From positions 1 to 21,707 of IMG/VR virus record IMGVR_UViG_3300032579_001191: DNA of 21,707 nt. One strand, 5' to 3'. Made by a program: the position numbers and the translations under genes. The notes under the pieces are model-generated. The model was not told where the DNA came from, ran no database searches, and was given only the letters and a program-made list of their open reading frames with translations. Each line of letters begins with the position of its first letter. Position 1 is the stretch's first letter. The stretch comes from a virus. Below are positions 1-6,976 of the stretch, piece by piece.

Positions 1-2634
1 AATGTCGGCAGGTGATTGGTTGGGCTGTGGGTAAATATTGATATTAATTGGCGCCGATGACTGGGCATTGGCATAACCACCGTTTGCCATTGATGCGGTA
101 ATGGGCTTACGGGTGTCAAATTTGATTTGACTGGTATCCATCGCGCTGCGCAAATTGTCGGATGTGCGAATCATTGATTGAATAGGGGCATTGTTGGCAA
201 GTAAGCCGTTGTTAAGCCCTGCCATGATGTTGTCGCCGTAACCCATGAATACACGGCTAGGGGAGTGGATACCCATCATTCCTGCAAAGGCGGATTTTAT
301 TCTTGATGCTGCAGATTGTATGCTTGAGACAACGCCATTTATACGACTCATAATGCCGTTTTTGAGTCCATCCATAATCTGACCGCCCATGGCTGACATC
401 TGAGCGGGTAGTCCTGCTAAAAATGCCATAAATCGCCCTGGTAAACTTGCTACATAGGCAACCGCTTGCCCCCCATGTACCACGACCATCGCAGCGAAAG
501 TGCCGATAGCTTGACCAATAGTTTGCAGTCCTAAAGCCAAGGCGCCGACGAGTCCAGCTACCACCTGTCCAATGAGTCCGACAATTATGCCTAATATCAT
601 ACCAAACGATTGTCCCGCACTGGTTGCCCCTGCAAGTTGTGCTTGGGTCATTTGTGCTGGGGCAAACAACGACATGAATGCACTGGCAAGCCACCCAATG
701 GCAAAAACAATGGCGTCGATAACAGGTTTGAGGGGTGCAAAGATTTGCCCAAGCATTGACCACAGACTTGATAATGTCACCATTAATGGGGCAAGCCCCG
801 CTTTAAACCCGTCCCAAAATCCGATAAAAAACGCCTTGATTGGTGCCCAGTATTTATAAATCAATAAGGCTGCCACGGCGATTGCCATAATTGCCCAGCC
901 GATAGGCGTGGTCAGTAATACGGTTGCTAATTGCCCAATGGCAGTAATAACAAATGGGATAGATTGACGCGCCAAAAACATAAACGCTTGACCAAATAAC
1001 CGCGCAAACATCATTACCGCCTGTCCCATGAGCCTAAACTTGCCCCAAAAGCTGATGCCGAATTTTGCCAATATGGCATTAACCAGCATCATCATTGCGC
1101 CGAACTTGATAAAGTGAGCAAGCATACCGAAAAATGACCCTAGCACCAGTGCCACGCTGTATTTAATAGCAAACAAAATCAGATTTAATTTGATGAATTT
1201 AAGTAGCAAACTACCAATAGTTTTGACTAGCTCTGGGTTAGCTTGTGCCCACGCCGTGATTTTATTGATAGTATCGGTCAATCCTTGCACAAATGAGCGT
1301 AGGGTAGCATTGAGCACGCCGCCTTGACCGCCTAGCGCAATGGATAATGATTCCCACGCGCCCTTGAGCTGGTCAATATCACCTGCGAGGTTATCCATTT
1401 GGATATCAGCAACTTTTTTTGCAGCCCCTGCAGAGTTTTCTAATTGTGTGGTCAATTCTTTAAATTTATTGACGGTTTGCCCTGTATTTTTGTCAATGAC
1501 CCCTGTGGCAGCAACGAGCGGTTCTAGCTTGCTAAAATGCTCTTGTCCTGCGATACCTTTAAAGATATCCATGCGCTGGTCAGTTGATAGTTTTTCTGTT
1601 TTGGTGCGTATTTCATTGAGTAAGGCACCAAAGTCTTTCATTGTGCCATCTTTATTGACTGGGTTAACTTTGATTGTGTCCAGTGCGTCTTTAGCAGGTT
1701 TTGGCAATGTGGCAAGCCGCGCCATAATAGCTTTGATGCCTGTGCCAGCGTCTGAGCCTTTAATACCCACATTACCAAGTAGTCCAATAGCCGCATGAGT
1801 TTGCTCAAGGCTTGCCCCGTACATCTTAGCTACGGGTGCTGCCATTTTCATGGCTTCGCCGATATCTTCGATGCCGACGGATGTTTTGTTGGCGGTGGAT
1901 ACCATCACATCACCAAGTCGCCCCATTTCTTTTGCTTGCATACCGAATGCATTGAGTACGCCACCTGAGATTTCAGCAGCACGGGCGACTTCCAATTGAC
2001 CTGCCGCGGCTAAGTCCAATGTACCTGCTAACGATTCAAAGACTTGCTGACTGTTGAGACCTGCTGCACCAAGTTCGTACTGTGCTTGGGCGGCTTGGCT
2101 GGCAGAGAAAGCCGACCTTGCCCCTTCAGTGATAGCTTGATTGCGGAGCATGGCTAGTTCACTTGACTTGGCATCTAGCTCAAGCACCGCTTGCGTGGCA
2201 CTCATTTGCTTATCAAATGCAATAGCAGGTTTGAGCATTTGATAACCTGCGACAGCTGCGCCGCCCATTTTGGCGATACTGCCCATCGCTTGCTCTCGCA
2301 GACCTTTGCGGTAATCGGCAAATGATTTTGATAAGCTATCCGCTTTTTTTTGCACGCCTACAATGGCACTAAATACCAGTTTTAAATCACTGGCAAGTCC
2401 CCGTGCGTGTTCACGGGCTTTTGAAAATAATGAATTAGTTTGATTGAGCGGTTGGTTAAGACCATTTAGGCGGCTACTATTAACCTTTGATAATGTCTCG
2501 TTGAATTGCTCAACCGATGCTGTAGTTTTGTCAAACGCTTGGTTCAGGCGCTCAGATTGAGCAACGATAGACTGCAAAGGGGCAGAAATACGGTCAATGA
2601 GTTCGAGTGTCGCGGATAAATCAAGATTTGCCAT
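1..2634 (-). CDS. T: Tail tape measure protein gpT (C-terminal end beyond window)
   Basis: Open reading frame of 878 codons from an ATG at 2634 to the left edge without a stop, so the gene is truncated only by the window; P2 T is about 815 residues, so little should be missing. The start follows an AAAGGGG Shine-Dalgarno. The product begins MANLDLSATLELIDRIS and has the TP901-type tape-measure pattern: an N-terminal helical region, then an Ala/Gly-rich conserved core (QYELGAAGLNSQQVFESLAG, later GIEDIGEAMKMAAPVAKMYG), then several long hydrophobic segments (for example NLILFAIKYSVALVLGSF) and a Gly/Ala-rich C-terminal half. Tape measures set tail length inside the tube and are ejected during infection. 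It follows E/E', as in P2. Family assignment is confident; the exact C-terminus cannot be seen. Confidence 0.93.
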   Translation of the reverse strand, partial: MANLDLSATLELIDRISAPLQSIVAQSERLNQAFDKTTASVEQFNETLSKVNSSRLNGLNQPLNQTNSLFSKAREHARGLASDLKLVFSAIVGVQKKADSLSKSFADYRKGLREQAMGSIAKMGGAAVAGYQMLKPAIAFDKQMSATQAVLELDAKSSELAMLRNQAITEGARSAFSASQAAQAQYELGAAGLNSQQVFESLAGTLDLAAAGQLEVARAAEISGGVLNAFGMQAKEMGRLGDVMVSTANKTSVGIEDIGEAMKMAAPVAKMYGASLEQTHAAIGLLGNVGIKGSDAGTGIKAIMARLATLPKPAKDALDTIKVNPVNKDGTMKDFGALLNEIRTKTEKLSTDQRMDIFKGIAGQEHFSKLEPLVAATGVIDKNTGQTVNKFKELTTQLENSAGAAKKVADIQMDNLAGDIDQLKGAWESLSIALGGQGGVLNATLRSFVQGLTDTINKITAWAQANPELVKTIGSLLLKFIKLNLILFAIKYSVALVLGSFFGMLAHFIKFGAMMMLVNAILAKFGISFWGKFRLMGQAVMMFARLFGQAFMFLARQSIPFVITAIGQLATVLLTTPIGWAIMAIAVAALLIYKYWAPIKAFFIGFWDGFKAGLAPLMVTLSSLWSMLGQIFAPLKPVIDAIVFAIGWLASAFMSLFAPAQMTQAQLAGATSAGQSFGMILGIIVGLIGQVVAGLVGALALGLQTIGQAIGTFAAMVVVHGGQAVAYVASLPGRFMAFLAGLPAQMSAMGGQIMDGLKNGIMSRINGVVSSIQSAASRIKSAFAGMMGIHSPSRVFMGYGDNIMAGLNNGLLANNAPIQSMIRTSDNLRSAMDTSQIKFDTRKPITASMANGGYANAQSSAPININIYPQPNQSPADI

Positions 2635-2650
2635 AGTGCCCCTTTAAAGA

Positions 2651-2832
2651 TTATTTTTTGGTTTCTGAACGTTCCCTTGCCTTGTCGTGCCACATCATCA
2701 GCTCTGCTAAATCCATCTGATCGCACACATCGGGCGACCAATGGAACACCACGGCAAGGTCTGCTATCACGTCATCTATGCTGACTGGGATTCTAGGCTC
2801 GCTTTTGCCTTGGCTCGCTCCGCTGGACTGGC
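2651..2832 (-). CDS. E': GpE' extension reached by -1 frameshift from gpE (E+E' tail chaperone)
   Basis: In the -1 frame relative to gpE an open frame runs from the slippery site through the end of gpE to a TAA at 2651-2653. Its C-terminal part reads AVVFHWSPDVCDQMDLAELM followed by MWHDKARERSETKK, a clear match to the conserved GpE'/GpE tail family of P2-like phages (HWPP/SPDV and LMMWHDKARER signatures). Shifting after gpE residue 113 adds 60 residues and gives a 173-residue E+E' fusion (P2: 142). A GTG at 2770 could be called as an independent start, as some annotation pipelines do, but P2 makes this protein by frameshifting. The fusion is expected to be the assembly chaperone that brings tail tube protein to the tape measure. 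The T start lies 17 bp downstream. Confidence 0.9.
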
Positions 2833-3171
2833 GAAAAAACCCACCACCGCTGTGGCTACCTTGGTAAAGTCTGCCAAGTCCATATCCGCCAAGTCGTGCT
2901 CAACGAGTACAGGGGAGGCGACACGGGGGACTAGTTTGGCAATGGCATCAAATTCTAGCTTGAGTACGTCAGTTAGTGATAAGCCGCGCAATGACCCTGC
3001 CTTTGGCTTGCGAATAGTGATTTGACTGATGACGGTATCGCCACGAACAATCGGGGTGTCAAGGGTGACGGTTTCAAGGTCTGGGTCTTGTGGTAATGAT
3101 TGTTTTTTGCTTTCTTCATCGGCATTCAATGCTGCGACTTCATCGGCGTGTTCGTTTGAGTAGGCTTTCAT
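2776..3171 (-). CDS. E: Tail assembly chaperone gpE
   Basis: Protein of 131 residues beginning MKAYSNEHADEVAALNADEE. The first 40 residues are acidic and Lys-rich; the central part (TVTLDTPIVRGDTVISQITI and KPKAGSLRGLSLTDV) has the pattern of P2 gpE and related tail assembly proteins, which carry TLxxPIxxG and GxLRGLxLxDV motifs. It is longer than P2 gpE (91 residues), mostly through the N-terminal extension. It carries the slippery heptamer near its C-terminus, so it is made both alone and as E+E'. It follows the tube gene FII after a 144-bp structured gap. It is not itself a virion component in P2. Confidence 0.88.
   Translation of the reverse strand: MKAYSNEHADEVAALNADEESKKQSLPQDPDLETVTLDTPIVRGDTVISQITIRKPKAGSLRGLSLTDVLKLEFDAIAKLVPRVASPVLVEHDLADMDLADFTKVATAVVGFFASPAERAKAKASLESQSA
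2833..2839 (-). promoter_or_regulatory. Programmed -1 ribosomal frameshift site T_TTT_TTC in gpE
   Basis: On the minus strand the heptamer TTTTTTC lies in gpE frame as GGT TTT TTC, that is X_XXY_YYZ. Both tRNA-Phe anticodons can re-pair after a -1 slip, and the -1 frame is open from here to 2651. P2 uses T_TTT_TTG at the equivalent place. No strong downstream stem-loop was recognised by eye. Confidence 0.88.
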
Positions 3172-3315
3172 GCATAATTTCCTATGTTGCGAAAAATTTT
3201 GATATTAAATAAAAACGAGTGATTAATATTCTTCGTATTAATCTGACCATCGTCGCCTTGGTAAACCATCACTTCACCAACTAGCTAATAGCCACTTTAC
3301 TCGTTGATTGATGGT
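3172..3315 (-). other. Structured 144-bp FII-E intergenic region with nested inverted repeats
   Basis: No gene is seen. Three inverted repeats are visible: GATTAATA/TATTAATC (3221-3228 and 3236-3243, perfect 8-bp arms, 7-nt loop); AAACCATC/GATGGTTT (3263-3270 and 3310-3317, reaching into the FII stop codon); and ACGAGT/ACTCGT (3215-3220 and 3299-3304). Not all can form together. No long T tract follows, so this is not an obvious intrinsic terminator. It could set the FII to E expression ratio by RNA folding or processing; that is inference. Confidence 0.45.
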
Positions 3316-3831
3316 TTATAAGCCTAGCATGGCGTTAATTTGGCTGGTTTTGTCAACGCCGCCCAAAATACAGATGCCGTTAACAAGGTCGATTTCGCAT
3401 AGCTCAAAGCCGTCATCAACGACTTTTAAATAAGTGACGCCATACAGCAACTCTTGCTCGTTGATGCTGCCTAGCTCCATCTCACCGAGCTGAAACTCTT
3501 TGAGCGAGCCACGCATATAGACTTCGCGGATAACGTGCTTGCAAATATCTTGGCGTTCATAAGCGCCGACATAGCGAATTGGTAAATCACTGACGCCACA
3601 CTTTGCCAACTGTGCAAAGTGACGGCTGTCAACACCTGTGTAGGTGATGGTGCTTTCCATCTTCTCAAAACCCATATCAAGGTCGATGTCACCAATCATA
3701 CCGGCGCCGCGGTACTCCTCGGTTTTTTTGACGATTTCGGGTAGTTCGATGGTCTTGGCGGTACCAGCGTAGCTATCACCATCGACAAAAACGTTGTAGT
3801 TTTTGAGGACGGCTGGGAGTTGTTTTGCCAT
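3316..3831 (-). CDS. FII: Major tail tube protein gpFII
   Basis: Protein of 171 residues, essentially the P2 FII length (172). It begins MAKQLPAVLKNYNVFVDGDS and shows the family pattern: a short N-terminal segment ending in NxFVDG, a TIELPEIVKKTEEYRGAGM motif (P2-type tubes have LPxLxxKxxExRxGGM), then beta-rich sequence ending with an aliphatic/Ile-rich strand (ICILGGVDK). The start is backed by AAGGAT seven bases upstream. It polymerises into the rigid inner tube inside the contractile sheath. It follows the C-terminal sheath fragment closely (10 bp gap). High confidence. Confidence 0.95.
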   Translation of the reverse strand: MAKQLPAVLKNYNVFVDGDSYAGTAKTIELPEIVKKTEEYRGAGMIGDIDLDMGFEKMESTITYTGVDSRHFAQLAKCGVSDLPIRYVGAYERQDICKHVIREVYMRGSLKEFQLGEMELGSINEQELLYGVTYLKVVDDGFELCEIDLVNGICILGGVDKTSQINAMLGL

Positions 3832-3841
3832 TTTTTTATCC

Positions 3842-4432
3842 TTACGCCGTTTGGGCGATTAGTTTGCTAAAGTCAACCAAATAGCGGTCGGTAATACGCT
3901 GGTTCAAAAACAAGTTTTCTAGCGTTGGCACAGGGGTATAGTCATAGTCGATATACATAATGCCTTGGCTTAAGTCTTGGGGATTGTTAATCTCTTCGTT
4001 GTACCAGCAGCTTGCACCGATGAGCCAACCTTTGGCGAAGAATTGGCGTAACTTTGCGTTGATACTGTCGATGATGTCACGGGCTAAAATAGGCGTGAGC
4101 GGCTTGTCAATGAATGGAAAACAGCCTGCAATAATGGTATCAAGCAAAAATTGGGCTGTGCGTGTGGTGGTCTCAAAGGCAAAGCGGGGGTCGTCGCTAC
4201 AGGTGCGATTACCCCAAAAGCGAAAGCCCTCGTGTTGGATGAGACTGGTGACTTCATTGGCGTTGAGAAAGCCGACCTCGGTGTCTGGGTCCTCCAAGTC
4301 CCACGTGCGTGGGTAGCTAATGCCGTCCACCGTTGAGATTGCGACATTGCTGATTGACTTGGTAAATGAGGCTGGGTCGGTCTCATCAATTTTTGCCCGT
4401 AAGGCTAGGGCGGTTGCGATAATTGGGGTCAT
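3842..4432 (-). CDS. FI: Tail sheath gpFI, C-terminal piece of a split gene
   Basis: Protein of 196 residues that matches only the C-terminal half of P2-type sheath (P2 FI 396 residues). Visible landmarks: LALRAKID near residue 10, NANEVTSLIQHEGFRFWGNR, TCSDDPRFAFETTTRTAQ, LTPILARDIIDSINAKLRQF, and the C-terminal MYIDYDYTPVPTLENLFLNQ with RITDRYLV. No stop or frameshift interrupts it. The ATG overlaps the stop of the preceding 198-residue gene (ATGA), has AAGGAG six bases upstream, and is preceded by an in-frame TGA six codons back, so it would be made as a separate polypeptide. The matching N-terminal half lies at 6413-6958, about 2 kb away. About 15 residues of a typical sheath (the segment after RELxxI, including the WPDF-like part) are missing between the halves. 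Confidence 0.92.
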   Translation of the reverse strand: MTPIIATALALRAKIDETDPASFTKSISNVAISTVDGISYPRTWDLEDPDTEVGFLNANEVTSLIQHEGFRFWGNRTCSDDPRFAFETTTRTAQFLLDTIIAGCFPFIDKPLTPILARDIIDSINAKLRQFFAKGWLIGASCWYNEEINNPQDLSQGIMYIDYDYTPVPTLENLFLNQRITDRYLVDFSKLIAQTA

Positions 4433-5025
4433 TTGGGCTCCTTGGTATCAAACAAAAAACGGTTAGCAGTACCCATGCCGATTTTGACTAGCTGGGTTTT
4501 GGGTGGTAATTGGTGTAATACATGCTCGGTGCCGTAGCGCTCACGTTGATAGCGACAGCAAAGTTGGTCATTATTGATATAGGCGAAAATCACATCAGAA
4601 TTAGCGGTGTTAAAAGCGCGTTTATCATCTAAAGACACACGCGGATTTTGGACATTTGGAAAGTCGGTGATGGTTTGAGATTGACTCACCGTGTCGTACC
4701 AATACAACTTTGCGATACCACCTGACACATACGCCAAAACTGGCCGCATACTTTGGTCAAAGGTTAAGTCAACCTCAGTGATATCTGACGCCGCTAGTAA
4801 TGTTTTTAACGTATCCTTTGGCAAATCGGTGCGCTGAATATAAATAGCCTTGCTATCCGTCCATGCGCGCCATGTATGCGAGACTAAGCCTTGAATGGTG
4901 TCGGATAAACCAACACCACCTGATTCCCAAGACTCGGCGAGCGGATAAGCTCTACTACGGGGTGATAGTAGGCTGTCGTTGTCTGTTGACTCAACGGTTG
5001 CAAGGTCAGTGGCTTGTGGCAACAT
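4429..5025 (-). CDS. Putative minor virion protein (198 aa), inserted within the sheath gene
   Basis: Protein of 198 residues with no signal peptide or membrane segment. Its pattern (AYPLAESWESGGVGLSD; EVDLTFDQSMRPVLAYVSGG; AKLYWYDT; NPRVSLDDKR; DVIFAYINNDQLCCRYQRER) resembles a family of small structural proteins I recall from non-contractile phages of Pseudomonas, Burkholderia and Acinetobacter, where they lie beside tail-tip or fibre genes. Repeated strands such as 'RPVLAYVSGGIAKLYWYD' suggest a propeller-like beta fold, but this is inference. Its ATG overlaps the stop of the 321-residue gene (TAATG) and its TGA overlaps the ATG of the C-terminal sheath piece, so the inserted genes and the sheath fragment are translationally coupled. 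The precise role is unknown. Confidence 0.72.
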   Translation of the reverse strand: MLPQATDLATVESTDNDSLLSPRSRAYPLAESWESGGVGLSDTIQGLVSHTWRAWTDSKAIYIQRTDLPKDTLKTLLAASDITEVDLTFDQSMRPVLAYVSGGIAKLYWYDTVSQSQTITDFPNVQNPRVSLDDKRAFNTANSDVIFAYINNDQLCCRYQRERYGTEHVLHQLPPKTQLVKIGMGTANRFLFDTKEPK

Positions 5026-5990
5026 TACAATGCACCCTCATAGCGACCCCATGAAAACTCGATAGGGAGTGATAGGGTTTGGGTGTTAGTTTTGGTTATT
5101 GGGCTGTCATTAGCGACTGAGCCAAAGCGTATTTGCCACAATATATAGTAATAATTCAGTCCTGATGCTAAGAATAAAGTTCTATTACCTTGGTTATGTA
5201 AACTAACAGGGGCTGTATATGTATAAGTACGTTTATAACTAGAGTTTGTATAACTAGATGCCACCGGTAGATAAGCACTATTTGGGTAATCAGACACATA
5301 AGGAGCTGAAGTAATAGCAACTGGCTCTGATGTTCTTAATTCCCAAAACATAAGCCGTGTTTCCATTGCGAAACCGATATTTTGCGCAAATGCATCTGTA
5401 AGACCAACATTAGCTAATCGTGTCTTATAGTTGTAAGTAACACTACCACCCACGCCATCTAAGACGCTCATTTGCCCTGTTTTATCTGTGATATCATAAA
5501 CAGCCCACAGCTTGTAATAAATTTCTAAAATTTCACCATTTAATACTGTAATTGTGGTTGGGTTGCCGCTGCTATCTTTAATCAGTGCACGAGTACATAG
5601 ATAATAATTTGTGGTATCGGAATAAGACGATGCAAGCCCAACTTCACTGATATTAACGTTGTTTAATCCAGTAAAGGAGTATTTACGCACTTTATTAGTT
5701 TTATATAGGTTGCCATCTCGTGCTGCATCATAATCATATTTTGTTGAGGAAGCAGTCCCAGCTACACCACTTACAGCGGTATCTAATTTATTTTGCGTAT
5801 AAACTGGTTGGCTATTGCCACTGCCAATAACGCAATACGACATCATGTCCGTGCCTTTGCCACCACCAAAAAAGTCCAATCCTTGATTTAAAATCAAATT
5901 CTTTTGACAGCCAGTATCAATCTTTGTACTGCCATCGGCTCGTTTCACTACAACACGAAACTCACCTGCTATACCCATATTTGCTTGCAT
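5025..5990 (-). CDS. Putative tail-tip/fibre-like virion protein (321 aa), inserted within the sheath gene
   Basis: Protein of 321 residues. The N-terminus (GEFRVVVKRADGS, then DTGCQKNLILNQGLDFFGGG and the VIGSGNSQP segment) is a pattern I recognise from minor virion proteins of various tailed phages, where a GxFxxxVxRxDG strand and a NLILxxGLD segment precede variable beta-rich, Tyr/Ser/Thr/Asn-rich sequence. The C-terminal 100 residues hold many aromatic and polar residues (SYTNSSYKRTYTYT, LNYYYILWQIRFGS), as is common in receptor-binding or tail-tip proteins. The start has AAGGA six bases upstream, overlapping the stop region of the repeat-protein gene. DNA lines counted in the gene (5161-5280) are 35% GC against 50% for a line in gene J, which fits a foreign origin. 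Exact role unknown. Confidence 0.72.
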   Translation of the reverse strand: MQANMGIAGEFRVVVKRADGSTKIDTGCQKNLILNQGLDFFGGGKGTDMMSYCVIGSGNSQPVYTQNKLDTAVSGVAGTASSTKYDYDAARDGNLYKTNKVRKYSFTGLNNVNISEVGLASSYSDTTNYYLCTRALIKDSSGNPTTITVLNGEILEIYYKLWAVYDITDKTGQMSVLDGVGGSVTYNYKTRLANVGLTDAFAQNIGFAMETRLMFWELRTSEPVAITSAPYVSDYPNSAYLPVASSYTNSSYKRTYTYTAPVSLHNQGNRTLFLASGLNYYYILWQIRFGSVANDSPITKTNTQTLSLPIEFSWGRYEGAL

Positions 5991-5999
5991 AAAATGTCC

Positions 6000-6437
6000 T
6001 TAAACTGTTTTTAATGTGATATCTAGTGGCTTAACTGTCGGCTGATATGCATCACCATCAACATTGCTACTGACAACCACCCGTTTTAACGTGATATCTA
6101 ACGGTTTCACTGTGGGTTGATACGCATCACCATTAATATTTACCGTGCTTACGATTGATTTAAGCGTGATATCTAACGGCTTGATTGTCGGCTGATAAGC
6201 GTCTTTATCATCAATCGGTTTATTTAGCACAATATCCCGCATGGTGATATCTAACGGTTTGATTGTCGATTGATAAGCGTCTTCACCGTAGCCACGTTTT
6301 AAGATGTCTTGAAGCGTGATGTCTAATGGCTTAACTGTCGGCTGATACGCATCTTCTTTTGCAATCAACGTTGGATAAAGACGGCTAGCGTAGACAACGC
6401 GCTTACCAGCTGCTACTTTCCCAGCGGCTTCCCCCAC
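6000..6437 (-). CDS. Tandem-repeat protein with five DAYQPTVKPLDITL-type units, inserted within the sheath gene
   Basis: Protein of 145 residues if started at GTG 6437, which lies inside the end of the N-terminal sheath piece and lacks a visible Shine-Dalgarno; an in-frame TGA lies just upstream. After a 28-residue leader (GKRVVYASRLYPTLIAKE) come five near-identical 14-residue units (residues 29-42, 53-66, 79-92, 104-117, 129-142) separated by 10-12 variable residues, a period of 24-26. The units are beta-prone and alternate charged and aliphatic residues, so a solenoid or stacked hairpin is plausible. The frame could be entered by a -1 shift at G_GGA_AAG (6416-6422), by reinitiation, or from the GTG. 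I do not recognise a characterised homologue. Together with the next two genes it looks like a transferred virion-surface module. Confidence 0.68.
   Translation of the reverse strand: MGEAAGKVAAGKRVVYASRLYPTLIAKEDAYQPTVKPLDITLQDILKRGYGEDAYQSTIKPLDITMRDIVLNKPIDDKDAYQPTIKPLDITLKSIVSTVNINGDAYQPTVKPLDITLKRVVVSSNVDGDAYQPTVKPLDITLKTV
6012..6353 (-). repeat. Five in-frame coding repeats, period about 75 bp
   Basis: The 42-bp units lie at 6312-6353, 6240-6281, 6162-6203, 6087-6128 and 6012-6053. They encode DAYQPTVKPLDITL with only P/S, V/I and L/M substitutions. The spacers differ in both length and sequence, so amplification is not very recent or the units are under purifying selection. Confidence 0.9.
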
Positions 6438-6958
6438 TGATTTTCAATCAAATGCAACTCACGGTCGCCAAAGGTATCGCGATATGCTGCAATCTCAGTT
6501 TTATCAGTAATCAATGTGCCGTCATCTTTGCGTGGTGACGCATAGACAAAACCACGGCGGCGCTTGGCAATGCTGACTAACTTGCGTACCACAGCAGGGG
6601 TGTCAATCTCAGGCGCACCTAGGATTTTTGGCATGACGCCTAAACGTGATTGACAAGCGAGCAGCTCGTCTAACACATCGACGTTATCAGCATTGCTCAC
6701 ACGCATGACAACCACGGTTGGGTTGGTGATGTCACGGATAGTCTGCAATGCTGTTTTGAGCGTGCCTTGGGTGCCTGCTTTATCAATATTGTCTTTGGTG
6801 ATACCTGTTAGTAATACTGGGGTATCGGCTGGGTACATTGTGGTATCGGCATCGGTCGACGTGGCGATTAAACCGATGACGCTAATGTTGGCGTTTCGCA
6901 TCGGGAGGATGCCTTGGGTAAGTTCTTGGGCGGTGATGCCGTGGTGAAATGTTGCCAT
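6413..6958 (-). CDS. FI: Tail sheath gpFI, N-terminal piece of a split gene
   Basis: Protein of 181 residues, matching only the N-terminal half of P2-type sheath. Landmarks: FHHGITAQELTQG at the start (P2: YHHGVQVLEINEG), ISVIGLIATSTDAD, DTPVLLTG, GTLKTALQTIRD, TVVVMRVS, PKILGAPEIDTPAVV and AYRDTFGDRELHLI near residue 171. There the family normally continues into a WPDF-like strand; here it diverges (ENQWGKPLGK) and stops at TAG. The start is strong (AGGAG upstream of ATG) and follows gene H by 18 bp. The rest of the sheath resumes at 4432 in the same frame phase. The piece alone could not be a full sheath subunit; whether it assembles with the C-terminal piece is unknown. Confidence 0.92.
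   Translation of the reverse strand: MATFHHGITAQELTQGILPMRNANISVIGLIATSTDADTTMYPADTPVLLTGITKDNIDKAGTQGTLKTALQTIRDITNPTVVVMRVSNADNVDVLDELLACQSRLGVMPKILGAPEIDTPAVVRKLVSIAKRRRGFVYASPRKDDGTLITDKTEIAAYRDTFGDRELHLIENQWGKPLGK
6416..6422 (-). promoter_or_regulatory. Candidate -1 frameshift heptamer G_GGA_AAG at the stop of the N-terminal sheath piece
   Basis: In sheath frame the last codons read CTG GGA AAG TAG, so GGGAAAG is X_XXY_YYZ immediately before the stop. This is the heptamer used for the lambda G/GT frameshift. A -1 shift continues in the open frame of the repeat protein (next codons GTA GCA GCT). It is seen directly in the sequence; its function is inferred. Confidence 0.45.
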
Positions 6959-6976
6959 GATTATTTCTCCTATTAA

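Larger units (their letters stand above)
4433..6445 (-). mobile_element. Approximately 2-kb, three-gene insertion splitting the tail sheath gene
   Basis: Sheath similarity stops near 6446 and resumes at about 4430, and the interval holds only the repeat protein, the 321-residue protein and the 198-residue protein, tightly packed on the same strand. No transposase, integrase, HNH endonuclease, intron core, terminal inverted repeats or target duplication was seen, so it is called a cargo ('moron'-like) insertion rather than an IS or intron. P2 carries its Z/fun cargo next to FI, but not inside it. Confidence 0.7.

Noticed and set aside
257-1798. Open frames on both strands within the tape measure gene
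   Set aside because: They are low-complexity or Cys/Trp-rich translations opposite or out of frame with a clear tape measure frame.
4433-6445. Intron, intein or insertion sequence inside the sheath gene
   Set aside because: No transposase, homing endonuclease, intein splice motifs, intron core, terminal inverted repeats or target duplication was seen; the shared TTTGAT at both edges is only 6 nt.
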